The notes under the pieces are model-generated. The model worked only from the letters and a program-made list of their open reading frames with translations, was not told the origin of the DNA and searched no databases. 31,256 nucleotides of DNA from Funneliformis mosseae (lineage: Eukaryota > Glomeromycota > Glomeromycetes > Glomerales > Glomeraceae), in NCBI GenBank assembly GCA_910592005.1, contig CAJVPP010000489.1, forward strand, positions 1 through 31,256, in the 5' to 3' direction. Made by a program: the position numbers and the translations under genes. This document shows positions 23,056 through 31,256 of this stretch, in pieces; positions within the stretch are counted from its first letter, which is position 1, and the number at the start of each line of letters is the position of its first letter.

Positions 23056-24144
23056 ACTTAGCCTTTTATTCGCAAGGGTCTATCTATTTCAGCACATTTT
23101 ATAATCAAAATAATATTAATAGGATTAATAGACGCGTTTCAACATTTGGAATATTAAGATCACATGATTAACCAAATATTTTGATTTATAAATATTACGA
23201 CTTTTTCATTTATGATGTGCGGTTGTTTGTTCACAAGACAAACTTTGAAAATTTATGACCAAATCTAGAAACATTTTAAATTATGGATGAGCGCTGGCAG
23301 ATCCTCTTCCGAAATCTTATCTGAATCTGAAAAAAATGAAACCTTGGATAAAAAAAGAAAAATAAATTTGGACAACAGAAAAATGTCTTATCATCTGATT
23401 TAAAAGAACCATAAAATAATACCAAAACTAAAATTACGGAATTTACCGAATTTACCGAATGAATTGTTGTTTTATTCTCTTATTAGCTATATATATTCAT
23501 GACAATTTAAATTCATATCAAGAAGTTGTGGCCTAGTCGGATGCTTGACGCCACATACGTTTAGCAATTTGTATTCAAACATATGATATGACATCAAAAT
23601 TTTCATGCATGAAACTTTTTTCACAAAGGAAAAACAATTTGTAGTACCAATTTTTTTTTTTATGGATATTTCCCCGACTGTATTATTAGCCTGACTCCTT
23701 GTGTTACTTGGAAAAGGAGATCTTGATTGATACGGACAAATATCCGGTAATTAAAAAAAAAAAACTTTTTGGTCCTAATTAAATTTAGAATATGACATTT
23801 CACAAATGATGATCTCACGTCAAATTTGTCTCATCATTTATTACATCACTTTACGTATAAACTTGAATGTCTTTTTTTTTCCCCTGCACACTGACGTTTT
23901 TTTTCTTGACCATATTAAACTAAACTTTATTTATTTTAAATAGATAAAGTGTGCTTATTAAAAGTAGCATCACGAAATATTGTTAGTATTTTCTGTTTTT
24001 TTTTTCTTTTTTCCTGAATTAAGAATATTAGTACAAGGATCAGTACTTAAAACTTTCCTAGAAAACTTATTTATTTTAAAACAAAAATATTTATTTAGAA
24101 CATTATTTCTTTTCCGTTTCATTTGAAGCTTTTTCAGATTTACA
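23056..24144. other. Intergenic, upstream of the kinase gene
   Basis: It contains the 38-codon frame 23287-23403, a pol III A-box-like word at 23529-23540, and several T-tracts (for example 23650-23660, 23870-23880 and 23996-24004). Just before the kinase ATG the sequence CTTTTTCAG looks like an intron acceptor, so a 5'-UTR intron is possible. Confidence 0.4.
23529..23580 (+). other. Degenerate tRNA-like A box / B box pair (possible SINE relic)
   Basis: TGGCCTAGTCGG fits the pol III A-box consensus TRGCNNAGYNGG at every position. GTATTCAAAC at 23571-23580 resembles a decayed B box (GGTTCGAAC with G-to-A changes). The start-to-start spacing of about 43 bases equals that in a tRNA. The intervening bases do not fold into D and anticodon arms, so this is not a tRNA gene. 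Confidence 0.25.
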
Positions 24145-26664
24145 ATGCCGATGATTGAACAATTGAAAAACTTTATTCGCCATGGAAAACAGGCAAACAA
24201 ACACGTAATTCCGGATAACAATTATGGTAATAATGACCGATATCCAAAGTCTCCTGTTGAGGTAGAAAATTTTCGCGCCTACCCTGAAATTAAATCAAGG
24301 GTAGATAATTCTTCTGCAATACAACAAATCGTAGCTGAGGAACGAGAGCAAAGGAATAAATTGCCTACATATCCCGGTTTGGAACGTTATCGTATATTAA
24401 ATAAAATGGGAGAGTATGTGATAGTCAATCAATCAAATAATTCGGTTCAGATATAAATAATCATTCATTGATTTATTAATTTATTATCTTTTAAAAGCGG
24501 TGCATTCAGTAACGTATACAAAGCAATTGATACCCTAACTCAAGAGAAAGTGGCAATAAAAGTAGTCAGAAAGCACGAGCTAAATCATTCACAGGTACGA
24601 AGAAATTTGGTTTTGGTGTGGTGGGAAGTTTCCAGAATTTTTTTAGTGGCCAACTAGCCACCTAATAGAGTGAACACGATAAGAAATTCACGGCAGTCTT
24701 GGCAAGAGCGCGCAATGTACTCAAGGTGACTTGATTCAGGCTCACTTTGACTTCATTCGGATATGGGTCTTCATGAACGTAGAATTTCCACACTGAAATC
24801 AATTTTTTTATTAACGTCCCCCCATCCACTTCTGCTCATCCATGTCTTGTATAATTGGCATCGAGTAGGAGAAGCATCTTCATCGTGATATGAAAAAGAA
24901 GCATCGTGCAATTGAGGTTAGCTTTTCTTTTTAAAACTTTTATTTAAAAAAAAAAAAAAGAAATAATGATGTAGAGAAGCAGACAATAAGACACAAATGC
25001 ATAAATATTTTTTTTTGGGGGGGATTTGTTGAAAGATGTTCGTAAATGAACTTCAACCTGCTGAATTTCTTGAAAGGATTTTCGAATATGCAACTTACAT
25101 GATTTTTATACCCCTTATATTTACTTTAGCGGTCGAACATCATCAAAGAAGTCCAAATAATGCGCCAATTGAAGCATCCATCGATCGTATCTCTATTGTC
25201 TTTTTCGGAATCTCCGGATTATTATTATCTGGTTCTCGAATTAATGGAAGGTGGCGAACTATTCCATCAAATAGTGAAACTTACCTATTTCTCGGAAAAT
25301 TTATCACGTCATGTTATTGTTCAAGTTGCCGAAGGAATAAGATATTTGCATGAAGAAAAAGGAGTTGTCCATAGGTAGGATAATTTCTAAACTTTATAAA
25401 TTTTAGAATTGGGGAACGAGTTTACATATTAAAAAAAAAAATTTGTTAGGGACATCAAACCTGAAAATCTTTTATTCGAGCCCATCACATTTATTCCTTC
25501 GAAAAATCCAAAAGTTCCTGGCCCAAATGACGAATTTAAAGAGGATGAGGGCGAATTTATTCCTGGATTAGGTGGTGGCGGTATTGGAAAGATCAAAATC
25601 GCCGATTTCGGTTTATCTAAAATTGTTTGGGACGAGCAGACAATGACTCCGTGTGGTACAGTTGGATATACTGCTCCCGAAATTGTAAAAGATGAAAGGT
25701 ATAGTAAAAGTGTTGATATGTGGGCGCTTGGTTGTGTCTTATATACAATGCTGTGTGGTTTTCCGCCTTTCTACGATGAAAGCATTAATGACTTGACCGA
25801 CAAAGTTGTCAAAGGTCAATATACTTTCTTAAGTCCATGGTGGGATGATATCTCCGCTTCATGTAAGTTATTAAAATTTAAATTCTAATGATCTTATATA
25901 AAAATATTTTGTATTCAAGATTATTACATTATAACTTTTAATAGCCAAAGATTTGATATCAAATCTTCTTGCGGTTGATCCTGAGAAACGTTATACCATA
26001 AATCAATTTTTCGAACATCCGTGGATTAAGGATGAGGTAACCCTATTTAGAAAAATCATACGTTACTTTAAAAATTACTTTATTAATGATTTTGTAAAAT
26101 GAACAGCCATTTCTTCCGAAATCCAATCTTGCACCAACTGACAATAAGAATAAAGCCGAAGTTAGGCAACGTTACACTAGCGTTGATTCGCCTCTTATAT
26201 ATGAAGAAATGTTACAAACACCCGTTGAGAATTTCAGACGTAAAGATATACTTTCACCCGGTATTTCCCTTAAGGAAGCGCTTGAAGTTACTTATGCCGT
26301 ACATCGTATGGAAGAGGAGACTGCGAAAAAAAGAAAAATGAAAATGAGTGGACATGGAGGAAAGAGCTTAGCTTTGAACCCATTTAAAGGCAGATTAACT
26401 TTGAATGATGAAGGTGACGACGACGGAGAAGATACCTCAACGGCATCTTCATCGATTCATCAAGTGCCAATAAGTGAAACAGCAACAAATCATGCTTCAA
26501 ATGAACCCATTAAAATGAAAACTGGTTCAAAAGTTACATTCATGCAATCTACATCATCATCCAAACGTAAGGAAATACCTAGACGTATGGCTTTTGAGTT
26601 AAGCTTAGATGGTGCTACGCTACTGTGCAGACGAAAAAAAGCTTTAGGGACTGTTGAAGTTTGA
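24145..26664 (+). CDS. Rck2/Srk1-like CAMK-group serine/threonine protein kinase (557 aa, 6 exons)
   Basis: The exons are 24145-24413, 24498-24594, 25130-25374, 25450-25862, 25945-26036 and 26107-26664. All introns are GT-AG and the frame is continuous. The kinase domain spans about residues 82-369: glycine loop MGDGAFSNVY (88-97), VAIK Lys111, helix-C Glu129, HRDIKPEN (203-210), DFG (256-258), activation-loop Thr274, APE (279-281) and HPWI (366-369). An insert between HRDIKPEN and DFG is acidic then Gly-rich (KEDEGEF, GLGGGGIGKIKIADFG), and the SPWWDDIS word follows later. These are hallmarks of fungal Rck2 (budding yeast) and Srk1 (fission yeast), which act below the Hog1/Sty1 stress MAPK. 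The C-terminal region (373-557) has the family block LKEALEVTYAVHRMEEE, TP and SP sites, and ends RRKKALGTVEV, which could be a MAPK docking site. Intron 2 (535 bp) is much longer than the others (70-84 bp). Confidence 0.93.
24595..25129 (+). other. Anomalously long, GC-richer intron 2 of the kinase gene
   Basis: The kinase reading passes cleanly from codon HSQ at 24594 to RSN at 25130, so the whole 535 bp is intron. The other introns are 70-84 bp and very AT-rich, while the first 330 bp here has exon-like composition. It includes a small inverted repeat GTGGC...GCCAC (about 24646-24661), a G8 run near 25016-25023 and an ATG-initiated frame from 25036. It may contain an inserted fragment or an alternative exon. 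Confidence 0.55.
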
Positions 26665-26923
26665 TTGGTGTCATGATAACTTTCTTAAGTTTCACTCATA
26701 TATTATATATAATAATATTACCTAATGTATATACAGCTTTGTTCTCGTTATTATTTTATTTTATTTTTATTTTTTTAACTTTCGGATTTTTTTTTTTTTT
26801 TTTTTATTTAATTGTTAACTAAACCAAGAATTACTATTATAAAATAAATTTGTAAAATTGATTGTGAATTAGATGTGGGAATATTTTAATGTAGGGGTAA
26901 AGAATGTGACATTTCAAAACATT

Positions 26924-26947
26924 GTTTAAACCGGTTTAAACCGGTTC
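26924..26947. repeat. 18-bp perfect palindrome plus an extra ACCGGTT unit
   Basis: GTTTAAACCGGTTTAAAC is its own reverse complement, followed directly by another CCGGTTC. The spacing between ACCGGTT units is 10 bp, about one helical turn. A similar doubled AACCGGTT occurs at 8219-8237. It could be subterminal sequence of an hAT-like element (TAGGGGT occurs at 26892) or a protein-binding site. Confidence 0.5.
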
Positions 26948-27456
26948 GAATGCCAAATAACCAATAAATCTTTCGAAAAATTTTTTTTTATCAAAATCAA
27001 TGTAATACATTCAAGACGTTGTTAAAGAATCCCGTCCATACATGAAACAAAAAATTTAATAAAGGACATTTTATTTATTATTGTAATTTTAATAATATAC
27101 ATAAATGCAGAGAGAATGAATTTAATGTTAGTAGATTAAAATGCATTAAGTTTAGTTCGTTAAATTGAGTATTGACTTAGTCCGTTATGTATAATAAAAA
27201 TATATGAATAACAAAAATGAAATGAATCATTTAAAAGACAAGTCATCTGGTACTGCGGAGGTACAAGCCGAAAATGATTTGCGAGACAAAGGAATTTGTA
27301 TAAAGAAAAAAAAATTCAAAAAGAAGAGAATAAAGAAAGAAAAAATGATGTAGTTAAACGGAATTAACAAAATGATTTAATAAATATTGACCGTTCATTC
27401 ATTGAAGGGTTGGCACTATACATAAATGAGAGAACAATTGAATATTATTCGATCGC

Positions 27457-27480
27457 TTTATTTATTTATTTATTTATTTT
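27457..27480 (-). terminator. TTTA microsatellite / overlapping AATAAA signals of the CBM19-like gene
   Basis: Five TTTA units give overlapping AATAAA hexamers on the minus strand about 130 bases past the stop at 27606-27608. They may serve as poly(A) signals; equally this may be just a microsatellite. Confidence 0.35.
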
Positions 27481-27605
27481 AATTCAAATTTTCATATCTA
27501 ATGGATTATAAATTAAAAATTATCTTCCATCATGATAATACAAAATGATATTCTAATCTAATTACAGTAAATATTAAATAATAAATGAGAATTATAAATA
27601 TTTAA

Positions 27606-28052
27606 TTAGGCACGAGCCTGAGCAATTCGGTCCAAACGATCTTGTTCGGTTGCTATTTTTATTTAAAGGAAGCAATTCAAGTTAATATTTATAACAACGA
27701 TAGGTTTACTTTCTTAAAAAAACTTCATTAATAAATACTTACTGCAAACCAAAGAAACTCCTGGAGAATTTACCAAAGGAAGTGGACAACAAGTCAAACC
27801 GGTATTACATTCGTTAAGGCTCCAAACGTTTACTGGTTCACCTGCATCGTTTAGAGTGGTAAAGCATTTAGCAAACGCACCATCTATACAAGCTTGATCA
27901 TTTGCTTCACATGGGGTATCAACCGTAAAAGTTTTAAATTCTTCAAATAAAGCTTCTGCTTTATCTGCGTTTGCTCTTCGTGTAGCTTTGTTTTGTGCCA
28001 AGGCAACAATGGAACATGAGAGAACTAAAGCTAATGTGGCGAAGAATTTCAT
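27606..28052 (-). CDS. Secreted single-module CBM19-like chitin-binding protein (118 aa, 2 exons)
   Basis: The exons are 28052-27743 and 27652-27606 on the minus strand. The 90-bp intron starts GTAAGT, ends TAG and is phase 1. Residues 1-19 are a clear signal peptide (MKFFATLALVLSCSIVALA). A helix (RANADKAEALFEEFKTF, 26-42) precedes the module, whose cysteines are 48, 55, 63, 82, 88, 89 and 103. The motifs ACIDGAFAKC and PLVNSPGVSLVC are typical of CBM19, a chitin-binding module of fungal chitinases. No enzyme domain is attached, so a binding role at the fungal or host-facing wall is likely. The last exon of 47 bases adds the tail TTEQDRLDRIAQARA. The first exon has the same length (310 bp) as that of the tandem paralogue at 8591-9504, and the intron falls at the same place. 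Relative to the paralogue there is one extra residue between cysteines 3 and 4, and C89 is extra. Confidence 0.88.
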
Positions 28053-29117
28053 TTCGATTAAAATATTATTATTTTTTTTTTTTTTTTGTTGTTGTTTTTG
28101 GGATAATGTTTTAGAGCAAGTGTTTTATTTTTTTTTTTTTTTCGCTCGAAAAACGGTGAAATTTATAAACTTTTCAGATACTTTCACGAGAGAATATTTT
28201 AGGACAAAGATACATTAAATACATAAATTTGCATGATTATTTTTTTTTTTTCTTTCCTATATTGTATTTATCCTTCAGACAAATAAAACGCACCTTAAAG
28301 ATAATAAATATAATTAACACGGAAATGTAAAGTTTGGATGTGCAGACTGCAAAAATAAATGAAACATTTAAAAAAGGAAATTGAATAACATTTTACCATA
28401 AAAGTCGTTTCTTAATATGAGATGTTTTCACAAAAAATTTTCATGCACGAAATATAACACTATATTACGCCAACTTGCGTTTTATTATCTTTATTATTTC
28501 CGGTTATCCCCTCCCCCTTTTTTTTCCTTTCAATCATAAAGGATATTGTGTAGTAATCATAAAATTAATTAAACAAACTTTAAATTTTAAGGAGCTGTGT
28601 AACTTAAATGAGATGTGTTAGAATGATCTGAATCTTCTCCCATTGCGAATAAAAATTACACGTCTGTAACATCAAATCATTAAAGTCTGACAATCATAAT
28701 AGTATAATTCGTTACTAAGACAACATCGTCTAGGGAAAAATTGGTGTAGTCGAAAGTTCAGTCATTAATTGAACTTCAAGTCCTAAAAATTATTTAAATG
28801 ATTATTTTTTATTTTCCATTAAAAAAAAATGTTGAACAAAACATGTGGGAGGTTTGCTGTCTAACTTTGTTACTTTGTCTCGTAACTGGATTTTAATAGC
28901 AAACGACCATATAGGGAATAAATATTTCTTCATCCATTGACGTTATGGTTGGAACTTTACAATTTTTCAAACTAATTCAATAGGTTTCCAATCAGTTAAA
29001 AACCTTAATCCAAATAAATGTTAATGAGCTATGTATCAACTTTATAATACTTTTTGAAATGGATGATTTCCACAAGTTCGTAAAGATTCACCGGACCTAT
29101 TACAAATTTTGACATTA
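28053..29117. other. Intergenic, upstream of the single-module gene
   Basis: Poly-T tracts (28072-28087 and 28130-28141 approximately) are A-rich leader sequence on the gene's own strand. TTTATAAA-like sequence near 28162 could be a TATA element about 110 bp above the ATG. No gene was found. Confidence 0.4.
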
Positions 29118-29735
29118 TCAATCATTTAATACAAATTTAAACATTTCTTGGGAACTTCGTCCTTCTAATCCTTTTCTAAACGAGGGGTTCCAATTCTGAT
29201 GGAACATTTTCAGTCTATTAGCTTTTTCCTTAGAATTTGAAGCAACATACCATACCTTAATTAACATTCAATGGGTAGAAAGTAAGTATCGGAAACTAAA
29301 CATTACGGACGCATATAAAATGTTGACCATGCTCGATCCCAAATTATTTTGAAGTCCACAAGTTCCTTCAACTTATGAAAAAAATATTATAAAGCTGTGA
29401 CTGGTTCAATTTAAATGTTGAGACTAGTGCTTTTAGCAAACGCTGAACTTATTACAAGCTTTGATCTATTGGAAGAGCGCTCACTTTAATACAAAATTAA
29501 ATATAAATTGTGAATTATCATCGTGACAATACATACGTGGCACGGACGATGTATTGGATACGATCATATCAGTATCTTTGAATCGGTGATGGGTTTTGGA
29601 CATATTTTTTGATTTTAAATATTTTGGACAAAGTATGAACATATGAATAAGTGTCACACCTGTCCCAAAATGTCCAACTGTAGCTAAAATGTATATAACC
29701 ATGAAGTTGCTAGTAATTTTAAACAACATTCTCAA
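29118..29735 (-). pseudogene. Possible decayed gene fragments of unknown family
   Basis: Two protein-like stretches lie on the minus strand. One is at 29267-29118 (49 aa, with KVWYVASNSKEKANRL and NWNPSFRKGLEG). The other is at 29729-29481 (82 aa from its ATG, with a hydrophobic stretch at about 9-33 and a polar tail). Between them the frame is broken by several stops, though another frame reads DFKIIWDRAWSTFYMRP (about 29360-29310). This pattern suggests a gene broken by stops and frameshifts, but no family was recognised and introns could also explain it. Low certainty. Confidence 0.22.
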
Positions 29736-31184
29736 TCTGGTTATTTACGAATATTTTATGTGGTATTATTTATTTTGTTTTTCTGATGTATTATAGTTTT
29801 GCTTAAAATATAGTATGTAAACTTTACATAAATAAATCAGGTCATAATTAAGAAAACTATTTTAATATCTTTTTTATTTAATTATTGTAATAATACTCGA
29901 CTAAGTATATATCGACTCTAATTCCCCAATAAAATTATATTCCCGAATAAACTAATGTCATCAAATTACTGCGCCCCTTAGCACTTAACTGCGGAAAATT
30001 ATGACGAATTGTTTAATACTTCAGTTAACCATAAATAAAAGGGAATGGTTATTGGTGTTGTGAAAAAAAAGAAAGGTTTGAACAATTAACAATCTTTTAA
30101 TGGTTTACACTATAAATCACAATTAATGCTTTTAACTTGAGAATTAAGAGCAAAAGAAATTACTATTAATGAATACGACATTCCAGCTTTATAAACAGTT
30201 ATTTTAAGCTTAATTGATTCTGCTAAAGAAAATGATATTGAATTAAAACTAAAGCTCCGAACGGTTCTATATCAATTTTCAGGTTTTCTTAGTATTTATT
30301 TTTCTATATCAATCTTTTAATAATATATATAGTTTTTACATTATGAAAAATTCAATTGATTCTAATTTTACTTTATTTTTTAAAATGATCGATCTACGAT
30401 TTGTAAATATTTATTTGTTAAAAAAAAAAAAGAACAATGAATGATTAGATTCGTCAACTTTTGTGTGACAAATTTAAATTTCAGTTAAATTATATCAAAT
30501 AAAATTTAAGGATTAGAATATATCTGAATTTCAGATACAAGTCAATATTTAAATAATATATATATATTTTTTTAGGCGATTTCTATTTGAAAAGTACTTT
30601 TACCAACATTGTGACGGATAATGTGTGATGAATATGATTTTTCACCGAAAAAATTCAAAGTTCCTGAAATAATTAGAACAAATTAAAGATGGAGGGGTGT
30701 GACACCGGTGATAAATTTATGGGGTCTAGTCATTAGAAAAGGGGGAAATCTAAATTTTGATAGAAATTTTTTTTATTGGTCCACTTGACTGATCACAGTC
30801 ATGTGTTCAAAATTAGCTTAGAAATTAAATTAATGAAAATTTTCAGATTTCCTTTAGCCTCCATATGTCACATGATACGGATATATACATCTTATGTAAA
30901 CTTAGAAATTTTCATTTCTTAATAGGATTTACAATTTTTTTAATTTTTTTATTTTTTTATTTATTTATTAAAAGTTTTTTTTCCTTTTATTAGATTTAAT
31001 ATATTTAAAAAGTCATTTTTTTTTTATTTCTTATTATTATTATATTTAACAATTTTAATAATTTATTTATTTTTAGCTATTAGCAATTTTTTCTTTTATT
31101 TGTTTAGTTGATAATTTTTAATTATTTTGATTATTTAATACCTTAATTATTTTGATTATTTATATTTAATTTTAATCTAATTTT
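29736..31184. other. Intergenic, no gene seen
   Basis: Mixed AT-rich sequence without a supported ORF. A GC-richer patch GGAGGGGTGTGACACCGG (near 30693) contains the small inverted repeat GGTG/CACC. From about 30910 onward the plus strand is T-rich, consistent with the 3' flank of the minus-strand ORF at the edge. Confidence 0.45.
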
Positions 31185-31256
31185 CTAAACTTTCTTTTTC
31201 TTTTTTCTGTCTCCAAGCTGTGCTTCTTGAAGTTCCGGTATATGCTGCTCTAATTC
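31185..31256 (-). CDS. 3' end of a minus-strand ORF running off the right edge (partial)
   Basis: The last 72 bases read, on the minus strand, as 23 open codons and a TAG. The encoded tail contains HIPELQEAQLGD followed by the basic run RKKKKKV. GC content and codon use rise sharply against the flanking T-rich DNA, which favours a real coding end. The rest of the gene lies outside the window. The family is not recognised; a transposon-encoded ORF is possible. Confidence 0.35.
   Translation of the reverse strand, partial: ELEQHIPELQEAQLGDRKKKKKV

Larger units (their letters stand above)
26665..27605. other. Intergenic between convergent kinase and CBM19-like genes
   Basis: Contains the kinase 3' region with AATAAA at 26843-26848, a T19 tract (26787-26805), an 18-bp perfect palindrome (26924-26941), and the TTTA repeat 27457-27480 near the 3' end of the minus-strand gene. 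No gene was seen. Confidence 0.5.

Noticed and set aside
23522..23590. A tRNA gene
   Set aside because: Only the A-box matches; no acceptor, D or anticodon stems form and the B box is degenerate.
23970..24221. Minus-strand frame overlapping the kinase first exon
   Set aside because: It is antisense to the kinase start and rich in Lys/Asn from poly-T; a shadow.
24868..24915. HLHRDMKKKH-like reading in kinase intron 2, resembling an HRD kinase motif
   Set aside because: It is not followed by PEN or DFG, and the true HRDIKPEN is found in the next exons with proper continuity. Chance resemblance.
25036..25353. 105-codon ORF overlapping kinase exon 3
   Set aside because: Its second half is the exon 3 DNA read in the wrong frame. 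Only the intron part is noted as a curiosity.
26099..26341. 80-codon ORF at the start of kinase exon 6
   Set aside because: Wrong frame of the exon; the correct frame gives the conserved VTYAVHRMEEE block.
27988..28218. 76-codon plus-strand ORF
   Set aside because: Antisense to the signal peptide of the single-module gene and then poly-Phe from T-tracts.
1..31256. CRISPR arrays, bacterial operons, rRNA genes
   Set aside because: No regularly spaced repeats, ribosome-binding sites or rRNA-like segments were seen; gene structure is eukaryotic with introns.

Overview
The window looks like nuclear DNA of an AT-rich filamentous fungus. The evidence is eukaryotic genes with short GT-AG introns (70-102 bp), a fungal stress-type kinase of the Rck2/Srk1 family, and small secreted proteins with fungal CBM19-type chitin-binding modules. 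The very low GC content, long decayed repeat islands and many small DNA-transposon relics fit an arbuscular mycorrhizal fungus (Glomeromycotina, Rhizophagus-like). That placement is inference, since no marker gene is present.

Layout. Two gene-bearing segments (about 6.0-11.4 kb and 21.9-31.3 kb) alternate with two extremely AT-rich islands (about 0.14-6.0 kb and 11.4-21.9 kb). The islands hold no convincing gene. They contain decayed repeats: a palindromic pentamer-repeat block at the left edge and a related one near 18.6 kb, a repeat family with one copy near 4.0-4.9 kb and an inverted copy near 12.1-13.1 kb, several TA-flanked miniature inverted-repeat elements, and strong hairpins. One miniature element sits inside the second copy of the repeat family, and the first copy preserves the empty site.

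The first gene segment has an unrecognised protein with about seven membrane spans (6753-7553, +) and, on the minus strand, a three-exon gene for a secreted protein with two tandem CBM19-like modules (8591-9504). An hAT-like miniature element follows at 10978-11380. The second segment has a six-exon Rck2/Srk1-like kinase (24145-26664, +, 557 aa) and a two-exon paralogue of the CBM19 gene with a single module (27606-28052, minus). Lower-confidence items are a 76-aa ORF at 22825, a possible decayed gene near 29.1-29.7 kb, and the 3' end of a minus-strand ORF entering at the right edge.

How the genes relate. The two CBM19-like genes are clear paralogues. Their first exons have the same length (310 bp), their modules share cysteine spacing, their introns interrupt the same place in phase 1, and both end in a tiny last exon encoding the same DRxxR-type tail. 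The two-module gene appears to have arisen by duplication of a phase 1-1 exon unit. This family is the most interesting system in the window: secreted, probably chitin-binding, with conserved helical segments before and after each module. The kinase is a probable effector of the stress MAPK pathway and has no evident functional link to its neighbours.
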